64,000 nt of DNA from NCBI GenBank assembly GCA_000149265.1, contig CH002858.1, positions 204,063 through 268,062 of the forward strand, written 5' to 3'. A program made the position numbers and the translations under genes. The notes under the pieces were generated by a model. That model ran no database searches. It was not told where the DNA came from and saw nothing but the letters and a program-made list of their open reading frames with translations. Below, piece by piece: positions 1 through 10,482 of the stretch. Position 1 is the first letter of the stretch; each line of letters starts with the position of its first letter. The stretch is from Ciona savignyi (taxonomy: Eukaryota; Chordata; Ascidiacea; Phlebobranchia; Cionidae).

Positions 1-501
1 GATGTGACCGGTGTAAAGAAGTCAGATGCTGGCAAAGTGTTGTCCGATGTGGTTTTAAAATACATGCATGAGTTGCAGGTTAGATGGCATATTTTTTTAG
101 AAAACTACTGGTCCGGTATATTTTGCATTGTGCAATGTCTGTTAAGAAGTATATTTTGCATTGTGCAATGTATATTGTGCAATGTTTGTTAAGTGCATAA
201 CACAACCATCCAGCTGCCAACTGGATTGAATAACCCGCTACAAGTTGAGAAAACCGAATGACAATCAAATTTCCAACTTAATTTATAGCTTACAGTAAAT
301 GTATACATGAGGGCCAGTCTTTTAACTGATATTTTATTTTAGATTCCTAATGGGATTTCCGCCTTTGGTTACACCAGCAGTGATATTTCGGCCCTGGTTG
401 AAGGAACATTGCCCCAAGAAAGAGTAACTAAGTTATCTCCAAGGAAAGTGGATAGAGATAGCATTGCACAATTACTAGAAGAGTCTCTTACTATTTACTA
501 A
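1..501 (+). CDS. ADHFE1: ADHFE1-like hydroxyacid-oxoacid transhydrogenase, last two exons (5' truncated)
   Basis: Two coding exons are visible: 1-78 (donor GTTAGA) and 343-501 (acceptor ATTTTAG), ending in TAA at 499-501. The joined C-terminus includes DAGKVLSDVV, then GYTSSDISALVEGTLPQERV and TKLSPRK, ending in SLTIY. This matches the C-terminal helical part of iron-type alcohol dehydrogenase ADHFE1, including the LVxGTLPQERVTKL block. In animals the enzyme is mitochondrial and transfers hydride between 4-hydroxybutyrate and 2-oxoglutarate; that role is family knowledge. The catalytic and metal-binding part lies upstream of the window. A possible poly(A) signal ATTAAA is at 641-646. The call rests on about 78 residues. 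Confidence 0.85.
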
Positions 502-1601
502 ATCAATATGTTTAAATCATGATACTGAGGTGTAAAACTGCTTAAATCGTATAGTTTTTTAGGTTTAGGGATTGTGGAATGATTGGTATATCTCTATCTG
601 TATCATTTTAATTTTTTTATTCAATTTTATTAATCTATGCATTAAAGGTGTTTTAATTTTTACCCGTATACATACAATTTAGCCCTGCTTTACATCTTTA
701 TATCGCAACGCAAAATGATCATTAGTCTTAATTGCTAACTACTTTTATTAAACTGAATCTTAACTTTGCATCTTGTTGATCTGATGAAAAATGCATTTTA
801 CCGTTTGAGATACAAGGAATACTTTAGATAAATACACCATGCTACGTTATGGATTATGGTCTAGTGCATGAGTAGGCAACCTGCGGCTAATTCATCCTGA
901 TGTGACTCATTTTATTACCACTCTAGCGAGCTCTAAGTTTAATACCCATGTATAAGTGAAAAAAACAGTAAATATTCGATTTATTTTATCTCACACAGGT
1001 TTTTTTTTCCATTTATTGTGACAATATTAGTTTTGCGGCTTCCAGTAATTCTTATTTAGTGAAATATCCGTTAAAATTGGTCTTTAAGTGCAAAAGGTTT
1101 TCCCCCTAGTCTGGTGGATAGGCAGGTATGATGGTTTATCTCTAAATGTAAGGAGGGTAACCACATGGGGTATCATTACAGGTAAATGCACAAATGATTA
1201 ATGGGGATGTGTGTGAGAGAGTTATTTTGAGATTTAAGGATCATATTGATATGCGAGAACTCTTAATACGGCTTATATACGCACATCTTTTAGTCTAATA
1301 ATTACATAACAAACAGACGTATAAAAGATATATCACAATACAATTAAAAGGCTTTTCCCTCTTAACTTTGTAAACACAAGTGTTATACGCAAATGCATGT
1401 CGGCATTTTTGAACGCATATATTATGCCATATGCTAAGATGCATTATAACTAGCATTTGTTGGTTAATGATTTCCTAATCTGTTTTGTTTTAACATTTTA
1501 AAAATAAGCTTGGCTTCCATATGATATAAGTCTATCCTATTTCACATAGAGTGATTTTTTTTCGAGAAATGTACTTCCATTTATACACCCACAAATCTGT
1601 A
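502..1601. other. Spacer downstream of ADHFE1, no gene seen
   Basis: AT-rich sequence with no credible exon on either strand. It probably starts with the ADHFE1 3' UTR. Confidence 0.6.
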
Positions 1602-1689
1602 CTGTTCCGGCGTCTTTACATTGTGGACGTCAAATATGCAACGTGTACCTGTTCCGGCGTCTTTACATTGTGGACGTCAAATATGCAAC
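1602..1689. repeat. Direct duplication, 41-bp unit, period 47
   Basis: The unit at 1602-1642, which starts CTGTTCCGGCGTCTTTACAT, is repeated without a mismatch at 1649-1689. The copies are separated by six bases. The pair ends two bases before the TTAA that starts the next mobile element. Confidence 0.9.
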
Positions 1690-1690
1690 T

Positions 1691-2785
1691 TTAACTCTTT
1701 CACTCCCGGCCAAATGCATTAATTCAAACATGCTGTCCCGCAGTGTTTTTTACAATTTTTAGTCATTTTCAAATTAGCACAGTTTTTCTAAAGTTTATGC
1801 TATGATTTAATATTTAGTATGGTTGGAAAGATAATTTATCCCTCTTTTAAACAAGCTGCACATCTAAAATCTACCTCTAATAAAGAATATATTATGTAAA
1901 CTTTAGTGAACACCACTTTTTATGCAAAGAAAATTCTGCTCGACTTTGAAAAATTTGAGGTGCACTGACAAACGAAATACTCACTTATTATTGGAATGCC
2001 CAAATGAGATGAAAATTGGAATGTAGATTGTCTAATAGTTTTTGTACTCAGGAAAATTCGAACTGTATTTCTATCTTCAGTAGTTTTTTTACTATTTGTA
2101 ATTGAAATTTCCCTTTTTTCTGACTATATTATGAAAACTTGAACCAAAACGCATTGAAGTTTTTAGTTTTTGTAGAACTAGAAATAGTAAAAAGTATAAA
2201 AAAGAACAGTGAAGGAAGTGTAAAAAGGGCATACAAAACCAAAACAAACGCAAATACTATATCCAATATTCTTCAAAGCAGGGCACACCGAAACTAGCTA
2301 GTCTCGCCGCCTTTTTCTTTATCGTGCGCTCAGCAGGCCCAGCTGGATTCATGCTTTGGGGAACACGAAGCATAACCGCCTGCTGCGAAAACGTCACCAA
2401 CGCTCTCCTTTTTATCTGCAACGGCACGAAATTCACAGAGAATGTAAAGAAAGACTTGCTTGACAAAAAGAGCTTCTCTGCAAGTTAACACGACTCCTAT
2501 TGGCTGAGTTAGTCACGTGTAAATTCGTGTAAAATCGATAGAAATAAGAGGCGAAGCCTTGAAAAAGAAAGGCTATCACTCCTCGCATTTTTAATATTTC
2601 TCCACGATAATCACAGAGAATAAAATATAGGGTTTCCTTGATCGAATGAGCCATAGCTGAGGTCTCTACCATTACGCATTGCGGGAGAAATCGTTTTTTA
2701 GATTTGTATCCATTTATGGACAGACGGGATACCATGTTTTCCCACCAACTCGCCATATATGGCGAGTTGGGAGGGAAAGAGTTAA
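1691..2785. mobile_element. piggyBac-like non-autonomous element with TTAA target duplication
   Basis: TTAA stands at both ends (1691-1694 and 2782-2785). Inside it the ends are inverted repeats: left CTCTTTCACTCCCGGCC and, read on the other strand from the right, CTCTTTCCCTCCCAACTCGC. A TTAA duplication followed by a C/T-rich CYCTTT-type end is the signature of the piggyBac superfamily. No transposase-length frame is present. The longest minus-strand frames (69 and 107 residues) show nothing I recognise, so the copy should be non-autonomous or decayed. The right end also carries a 26-bp perfect palindrome. Confidence 0.75.
2745..2770. repeat. 26-bp perfect palindrome at the right end of the piggyBac-like element
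   Basis: The arms CCAACTCGCCATA and TATGGCGAGTTGG meet with no loop. The pairing continues imperfectly outward into TTTCCC and GGGAAA. The structure overlaps the right terminal inverted repeat. Confidence 0.85.
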
Positions 2786-3371
2786 GATAAACAATCTTTT
2801 GAAAAGAATCGCCCGATTGTGGCAGACTGTGTTCACAGATACAGTTTAACTGCCTTTTTATCTTTCGAAAGATTGGCGGTTAAAACGAGTGCCTTATTCT
2901 AACTTAAATCAAAACAAAATCTGGTCTAAGGAAGATAAAGTGAATCAATAAACAAGTTGTGAGAAGATCCTTGCAAGAGAGGTATTCAAACAACGTGATA
3001 TTGGTCCACAGGATGTTTTTCCGAGGTTCCTGAAAGAGGTCCGATTGCAGCAGAATTCCTACACAACGAGTCACGTTTCTCCAATGACTTCCCCCTTATA
3101 AGATTTAATCAAAACATCCTTTCTGATTCATTTTAAGTTTTCAGAAATTTTTGTTTTGTTTGAAGTTGCACCGTGGGAAGATAGCGCCACGATACAACTG
3201 TCAGTCATGCTACAACAAAGGAAAGTCGAGTTTTGCCGCAGTAAAATCTAAATTGTTTTAACTACAACGAAGGTAGTTTTTCTATACAGATCTCTCTCTA
3301 ATACGGTTTTAAAGCAAACTTCATCACAAATGGAAAAGTTAGTTGCTCCTGCTTGTCATAACACTCATCTG

Positions 3372-3536
3372 AGTAATGCACACAGCCCACAAAATGAACA
3401 CAACCCTCACAAAATGCACACGACTCCCACGACATGCACACAACCCACAAAAAATGCACACAACCCACAAAATGCAAACAGCCCACACAAAATGCACACA
3501 ACCCTCACATGATGCACACAACCCACAAAATGCATG
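3372..3536. repeat. Minisatellite of CACAACCCACAAAATGCA-type units
   Basis: Roughly nine degenerate units of 13-19 bp contain CACAA, CCCACAAAATG and variants (CCTCACAAAATG, CTCCCACGACATG). The open frames on both strands here (repeating C-x-x-C-V-H-F or H-N-P-Q) only translate the repeat and are not genes. Confidence 0.85.
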
Positions 3537-4118
3537 CAAGTAACATTATACATACAGCGGCCTAGCGCTGGATCCAGCTGACTTATCTGGCCTGTAAGAG
3601 GTGGAGGGACCGCAGCAGAAGAAGCTCTTTAAAACCACCAGTACAATAGGGAGTGACAAACCTATTTAGTTTATATTGGATATATATACATATATGCCGG
3701 AATTCTAGTATATCCATTTCGCCTGGAATTTATGGAAGAAAAAAATAAAATAAAAATTAAAATCACGTTAATGAAGAATTCATACAGCCGAAACCTGCCA
3801 GGCATAATTACGAGTAATATGAAGATCAGATATTGTGTGTTTCTATATAAACATCATCTCCCTAACTTACAAAAACGTCCAACACGTCGGGAATGCCATG
3901 CTCTGGTACAACATAACGTTGCTAAGAAAAATTTTCCGTTGGAATCTTCTCAAAACACGTTTTTCCAATTCACTTTATCTTCCTCATAACGATATGTCCT
4001 CGGTCGACACCAGATTTTGTTTTGTTTTTAATCCCGTTGGAAGGAAGTACCTCGTTCTAACTGTCAATCAATGAAAGAAGGAAGGAAAGTTTATCGGAAC
4101 CACAACAAATTATTTTGT

Positions 4119-4126
4119 TATAAATA
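4119..4126 (+). promoter_or_regulatory. TATA box of a possible short transcript
   Basis: TATAAATA lies about 57 bp upstream of a consensus splice donor (CTAAG|GTAAGT at 4175/4176). A transcript from about 4150 would have a first exon of roughly 25 nt. Position and consensus only. Confidence 0.35.
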
Positions 4127-4149
4127 CCCGGTGTATGTGCCAGCTAAAC

Positions 4150-5010
4150 TGTATTTGTATACAACAACTACTAAGGTAAGTCTGTTTAAGTAACCCGTGT
4201 GGATTAGTTTCTAATGTAAACCTTTTTACAGATTAATTAACCATTAACAAAAGGCGTTCTATAAACTACTATCTATTCGATCGGAACTAATTTCCATGAG
4301 CTCTTTGCATGCACTATAGATGGCGTATAACCAATTAAGACCTCTATGAACGGGCGGATGTGACGAGTGGTACCCTCCATGAGTCATTGTTTTTAAACGA
4401 GTGTTTTGCTGAGTAACAATGGTGGTGATTCCCCAATGTTTGTTTGGCTGAAAGCAGCATGTGCTAGGCTGCGCGCCGGTGTTCTCGTTTAGCTGTAAAG
4501 TTTTGTAATCGTGGAGCAGTGCTTTGTGCAATAAAGGTGTTGAATGTGCATCTGCTAGCTGTTTTGTTGGAAAAAAGTTGCCGATGTACGAAGGGGTATG
4601 GGCTCAAAATTTTTAAACAAAATTTTGTAGGGTTTTGAGTTTAGGTTGCAGATCCAAGCTTCAATTTTAAATTGTGAAAAAATCTAAGACTTCCTATGTC
4701 AGGATTTTGAGTGACAGTCGTTTTTGTGAGGTCAGTTTGCATTGGAGAGATAGGGAAAATAATTAGTTGAACGCCTCCTATATAACTGCCAGGATGAATT
4801 TAAACCTTCACTTAAATTCCAGAGATGTCCGTTGAAAATGATGATGGTTCTGACGAGTAAAACTGGTAAGTTTATAAACTTTTTGTCCACACTTTCTAGA
4901 AAAAAAAATTAAAATCGTTTAATTTTTATTTCAATTCCGTATATTTATTTTGTAGATTATTCGATTCAGTTCCGAAGTTGAATTGAGAAACAAATAAAGA
5001 AAATAAAACA
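4150..5010 (+). ncRNA. Possible three-exon mini-transcript (11-20 codon ORF)
   Basis: Signals line up on one strand: TATA at 4119, donor GTAAGT at 4176, acceptor AAATTCCAG ending at 4822, a 43-nt exon 4823-4865 followed by GTAAGT, acceptor TTTTGTAG ending at 4955, and AATAAA at 4993-4998. The middle exon holds ATG at 4825 and reads MSVENDDGSDE then TAA. If the alternative donor GTAAAA inside that stop is used, the frame continues LFDSVPKLN. No homologue is recognised. It could be a non-coding RNA, a micropeptide gene or coincidence. Confidence 0.25.
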
Positions 5011-5306
5011 ATATCTTTGTGTTTTGGTTCAAATTGCCTTGTATAAGTATGAGATACTGAAATCAAAAACTTAGAGAAAACTCGTTGTGTCGTAATAGAT
5101 AAAATGCTGAAACAGTTAAAGCACCAGCCCCGCACCTTTTTACCGCTTCGGACCGGTAAAGATGTTAAATTTTTAATGTGCTACAGTAAGGGGAATCGTA
5201 ATTGTAGCTTTCTATAAAAACGTGCTAACAAACGACGTTTTAAAGTCACAGGTAAATATGCGGCCCGGTACCAACTGATCCGGCGGTTGGTACTGCTGGG
5301 TTAGAA

Positions 5307-5440
5307 CAGTGCTCCGCAACCAGTATGCTGCGGCACACTACTGATATGTCGCAAATTGTTGCGGGGAAAATGATAATATTTTTAAAAGCGGTTTTTACTA
5401 AATAAAAATTACTTTAGATTTTGCAAAAATAAATATTACG
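5307..5440. mobile_element. hAT-like MITE fragment (left end)
   Basis: Begins CAGTGCTCCGCAACCAGTAT and continues with CTGCGGCACACT. This resembles the common hAT end CAGTGGTYCSCAACC followed by a GTGCCGCGGCACAC block. A related piece is at 32600-32710. The other end was not found. Confidence 0.5.
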
Positions 5441-5560
5441 GCTTTTAGAAACTTCGATAATATATTCTAGGTTTCTATATGTTACTGGGTTAGACCATTG
5501 GGTGCGTATTGCCTGGTACATTTATACCTTCATTGAACGAGACGTTTCTATGGATTAGAC

Positions 5561-5640
5561 CAGGGCTTCCCAAGCTTTTAAGCTCGTGACCCCTTTCAAT
5601 TTTTTTTAAATTTTCTGCGACTGTTCTTCACGTTTAAAAC
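5561..5640. mobile_element. hAT-like terminal fragment
   Basis: CAGGGCTTCCCAAGCTTTTA followed by AGCTCGTGACCCC closely resembles a hAT terminal repeat (CAGGGGTTCCCAAAC, then CGTGACCCC). It is related to the complete element at 46539-46919. The opposite end and target duplication were not found. Confidence 0.5.
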
Positions 5641-7793
5641 CGTCCACGCATGTGGCACACACACACAATTGGCTATTCTAATACGTCACAATAAGGAAGG
5701 CATTGTTTTGATCACGTGGTTAATGCGTTCGCTGTGCATTCAGTTAGTCCACGCGTTACATTAAGGAGGCTTTCACTCCCCAATGTGTGCTTCTATACAC
5801 ATTCTCATCTATACGAGATTACTGATAGGGGTCAATTATGTATAACGAAGTCACCCAACAGTAGTATTTTGAAATATACAAATCAAGTAAGATTTAGGAT
5901 TTACACTAGGATTAGACAATCTCTTAAATAAAAATGAGTATATAAATCGACATGCTTTGATTTTTTTCAGAATAGTTAAGTTGAAAATATTATAAATATT
6001 AAAAACAAATTGCATTTAATTAAAGTTATAGTAATTCTTGGAAATATATGAAGTTTCGAAGCTCAACTCGAGTCGAGTAAGGTGATCCAACTGCAGCATG
6101 TTACGCAATCATACAATATAATACGTGATTCCTGTTCTCAGTTCTCCACATTAGGTAGCCTACCATGGTTAAAATAAGGCTAATTATATTGTGGTTACAT
6201 AGAAAAAGGTTTAAATACCAGAAATAACACCATTTTGTTTCCAGCTACTTTATGTATATACAGAATGACTACAGCCCTCGTATTCTCGGTTTAGTAAGAA
6301 GAACGATACCCAGAGAGGGTCAACCACGTGTAAACCACCACTTTTTTTAAAACCTCTGTTGAGTGTTCATTTTATTTTTCTTAATGCAGAAACGATCAGG
6401 TTCCTTGTCTATCTCATCACCCTTATTGGTATATATTTTACAAATTGTGTAACGTTTGCTTCTGCAAGCAGAAACTTTTGGGTTCCAAATCCAAAATTTA
6501 TATCCAGGTTTTCTAATCAAAGTATTAAAGGTATAAATTTATTATTTTAACGGATTTCCCGTGGTGCGGTTTGTAGGCCTATAATCCTTTTGGCCCTTTC
6601 TCAGTTTATTTTATTTATCTTCAACTTTCCTTACAATATAAAGTGAATAATCTTTAACAGTGACAAAATATTCGCTGTTATAGAATAACCGGTGCCAAAC
6701 ATTTGCAAAACGGCAGTCGTGGTTCTCTCGGGAATTTCCCTGACGCAATCGACCTTTAATTGTCCATTGTAAATCCAAACCATATTAGCTAACCCTACCA
6801 GAATATTTAACTTGATTAGACATTCTCTTTCTTATAATATAAAGCGTAAATGTGACTGATCACTAGTTTCAGTGAAATTTATTAAATGGGGATTTCCCAG
6901 AAAAGGGTTAAAGATAAGTTTGCGGCATACGCATGTTTTTCGTTCGTAATTAAATTCTATATTTAGTAATCTTAGTTTTGTGTTTCCACCTTATTTATAC
7001 GCGTGATGAGATTGTATTTACGATTGGTTGGGCATGTTCTTTTTTTTGCGGGATTTCTCGGGGTACACTGGGTCATTTGAGTTCTAGTTATGTTTTTCTA
7101 ATTTGTGTTATTTAGACCCAACTATTTAGACTCGGATGGCAGTTTAACCGCATAAATTTTACTGTGCCCATTTATAAGTTACAGTAAAGAAACCTTCCGA
7201 GACGGAGTTCAGATTCTCGAATTTTTATCGCAGTCTAAATAGCTGGGGAGGTTCAGGCCAGATTTAGTGCAAGATGGCCCCAAGCAACAAACCATTGCTA
7301 AACGCCACAAATCATCTTAATCATACACAACACAATACAATAGCTCCAATAACACTGATTTCGATTCTTTTATTAAATTTTGGTCTTAAAAAAAAAGTTT
7401 AAATACCCCTCCGTTGAACGATTTAAGCGCAACAAGCAGGTTTGTTGTAAAAACGGAAATATGAAACAACGGAATGCGGAAATTAAATACAAAGCAAGTT
7501 ACTTTTTTCGTAAACTACATTGCCGTTGGGGAATACTTTAGGGATAAGTAATATATTATAAAACTTATATATATATTATCCCATAGTTTAAATTTAACGC
7601 TAGTAGATATTTGTATAAATTTCCGTAGTTCCACATTTCCGTATTTTTGTACTTCCCCCCATCCGCGTCAGGGGTTTCTGTAGTAATTAGAAGTATAGTT
7701 TACCGAGTACACGTACTACAACAAATATCTGATGTTTAAACAGAAGCAAGTCTGAATTTTGAATTCATCTTAATTGCTAATAAAGAGAGAAAC
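5641..7793. other. Spacer upstream of C1orf50, no gene seen
   Basis: AT-rich sequence with short random frames only. The final few hundred bases should include the promoter of the C1orf50 homologue, but I see no clear core promoter motif. Confidence 0.5.
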
Positions 7794-9707
7794 ATGACAT
7801 CAGGTATTTTTAATTTAATTCCTAAAACCTATTGATATGTCTACATTAAATATAAATGGGTTAGTTAGTTTTTTACTGCTCTTACGTTGTGTTCAAGTAA
7901 GTTCCTTTTTGTGTAACTTTACCAGGAATTAAAACGTTTTTATTTGAAGCAACCGCAGTACCTAGATTTTGGTGGCGATTGCTAATTACAAGCTTTGTTC
8001 TTCTATCTTCAGTTGATGCCAGTACCGTAGCAGTTATCACCGTCAAGAGTGGAAATTTCAGTGGCCAGGCAAGATTGGTTGATGGTACCAAGCCAAAAAA
8101 TAGAGAAGATCTAATTGACCTTGCTCGCCAAATACAACAAGTATGTCTGAAAGTTTTCTTTCTCTTTAAATAAAATAAAATGGGAAAATGGTAAAAAGCA
8201 TATTCACTGACATGAAGGAAAGCTGATGGTACCGAAATAATTAACATTAGTACATTCCCTTAACTCACAAGATGGAAAACTGGAAATAATTTAAAAATTT
8301 GCCCTGATAAGCATTGGTATTTATGAATATGCACATATTAAACGCTGTCCAGGTTGAAAATTGCACCCTTGTCTTTAAAAATGTACTCCTAATTTAAACG
8401 GAAAATAAAAGAAATCGAACAACATTCTTTTACATGATGATGAAACTTTTGGCATCCCTGAAAAACACATTTTTGGGTCATTTATAATTTTATATTCAAA
8501 TTATGTTTCACTAAGTCGACGTTTTACTTTTAACTTACTTTTCAAAGGCGGTTTTAACCTTTTTTATTTTAACAGTGTGAATCTTCAATACAAGCTGCAG
8601 CGAGTAGCAAACTGAGAACGATATTGGAGCAAATGCGAAGTCTTCAAAACCAAGTAGGTGTTCTAGTACCAAGAAATGAATTTATTTTAAATGTGGATTA
8701 GCTCAAATTAAAAACATTTATCTGTATGTTGTTTTATTTCTATATGAATATCAGTAAGATACTCTAGTTTAAAAGCATTAAATTTCCACAGAGGTAAAAC
8801 TAGATTTTATGAAGGTACAGGATAGGATATTCATGTTTATCCCCGTGAATGGGAAAACCTAGTGGGTTATCACACGGGCAATCGTCAGATCACCTCGCGC
8901 CCATCGTCGGGTTACCGGAGCTATTGCAGTGTGTTGTATATGATAGACACGTCCTTCAATTTGGTAGAACCCATTAATCCGCTGGGTTCAGGCAATGTCC
9001 GTAAAGTGCCTTGAAACACATACAGTACGATTTACATTATTTCATCAACAGGCCAAAAAAATACTTGAAGAAACAAAAAGAGATGCCGATTTACATCATG
9101 CTGCTTGTAACTTTAAAAAAATCCCTGGAAAATTGTATTACCTCTACCGGCGATCCTCTGGTCAAACATATTTTTCTATGCTGTCAAATGAGGTATGTCC
9201 TTCTTTTTGTATTGCAATAAAACTGAACAATTATCACAATTTGGTTGTGTAGCCCTATTATACATTATGATATAAATTAAAATTTATTTTTAATAATGTC
9301 CTATTAGTCCAAATACTCTGATTTTATCAAGTAGTTGATTACAAATTTAGGGTTTATCTGTGTCAATCTTATGTCTAGTTAACATACTTTCTTTTGAAAA
9401 CTGATAAATTTCCTCTACCCTAAATAAAAACAATACATCTATTTAATATAGCCTTTGTTAGGTAGGTTGCAATCGCAGTAATGGAGTGTATTTTTGTCTG
9501 GTTGGTACACTTTTATTAAATATTAAAACAAGATTGTTGTAGGAATGGGGAGCAAGCTGTCCCCATGAGTTTATAGCGTGCTACAAACTTGAATACGACA
9601 TGACATGGACATTATTTGAAGACATTGAACACCGGGAACAAGATGATGTTTTAATTGAAAAACTAATTAACCAACAATTTCAACCGTCATTAACTTATGA
9701 AAATTAG
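7794..9707 (+). CDS. C1orf50: C1orf50 homologue (DUF2452 protein)
   Basis: Five exons give 173 residues: 7794-7803, 8013-8140, 8576-8653, 9052-9192 and 9543-9707, all with GT-AG introns and matching phases. The diagnostic block is AKKILEETKRDADLHHAACN, then KKIPGKLYYLYRR, SGQTYFSML, EWGASCPHEF and YKLEYDMTWT. This aligns with vertebrate C1orf50 (RDANLHHVACN, PGNIYYLYKR, EWGTSCPHDF). The protein is soluble, with no signal or membrane segment, and the family's function is unknown. The start is the least certain part. A 10-nt first exon (ATGACATCAG|GTATTT) splices in frame to VDASTVAV. Intron 3 carries a SINE ending 38 bp before exon 4. Confidence 0.85.
8817..9014 (-). mobile_element. tRNA-type SINE, truncated, in C1orf50 intron 3
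   Basis: Shares the family core: GAATGGGAAAACC, ATCACACGGGCAATCGTCAG, CATCGTCGGGTTACCGGAGC, AGAACCCATTAATCCGCTGG. The tRNA-like head, at higher coordinates in minus-oriented copies, is missing. The sequence leaves the consensus just after GTGCCTT. Confidence 0.85.
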
Positions 9708-10137
9708 AATGATGCAAAATTTTATATTACTGGGTGATTTTGGGGGCTTTTTATTAGGTTGCTGTGAACACCATAATCTTTTAATTGGTGTTAATGATGT
9801 ATTGCATATTTACTGGGTCTATGTCTTATTCCAGTTATTTGTGCATGTGTAGGCCATTGTTTTACAAAGTCTAACATTTAATTGTGCGATATTATGTCAG
9901 TAGTTTCTAATTATTACTTGTTAAAAAATCTCTGATGTTATTATTAAATCTGTACCGTACAATACCATAAAAACAACTAAAATAACTTTGATGTATATCA
10001 ATTGTACTATGTTCTTATAATTTATATTAGATCAAGGTATTCTTAGTATGGAAAATAACTGGTAGTTAACTGTTTTTTCGCTATAAATATATATATATAT
10101 ATATTGCCTATAAAACATTATCTTAACATTCTATTTG

Positions 10138-10143
10138 AATAAA
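10138..10143 (+). promoter_or_regulatory. Poly(A) signal AATAAA, probable 3' end of C1orf50
   Basis: AATAAA lies 431 bp after the C1orf50 stop codon and upstream of ATG3. A second AATAAA is near 10434. Confidence 0.4.
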
Positions 10144-10482
10144 ACACTGGTAATGTTTTTATAGACAAAATATATTTATATCAAAAATGTTTTAATTACC
10201 AATCTTTTTTTGTTGTGTATGACTTCATACAAGTATTGCTTGGTTTTCATATGCCATAATTTGGAGTCAGACCGATTCCTGTAGAATCATTACTGAAAGC
10301 AGAAATAAGTATAAAATTTAAAATACATATAACAAAACATTTTATCATTTCTTGTAAGTATTGCATTTTCTGCCTTTATAAATAATTAAGCAATGTTTAA
10401 TTTTGTATAATACAGATACTGCATATAATATTGTAATAAAGATATAGGACTTGCATACTAGGGACAGGCAATATTGAGCAAC

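Noticed and set aside
3298..3539. Overlapping Cys/His-rich frames on both strands
   Set aside because: They only translate the CACAACCCACAAAATG minisatellite.
10086..10104. Short (AT)n run downstream of C1orf50
   Set aside because: An ordinary microsatellite with no sign of function; not promoted to a finding.
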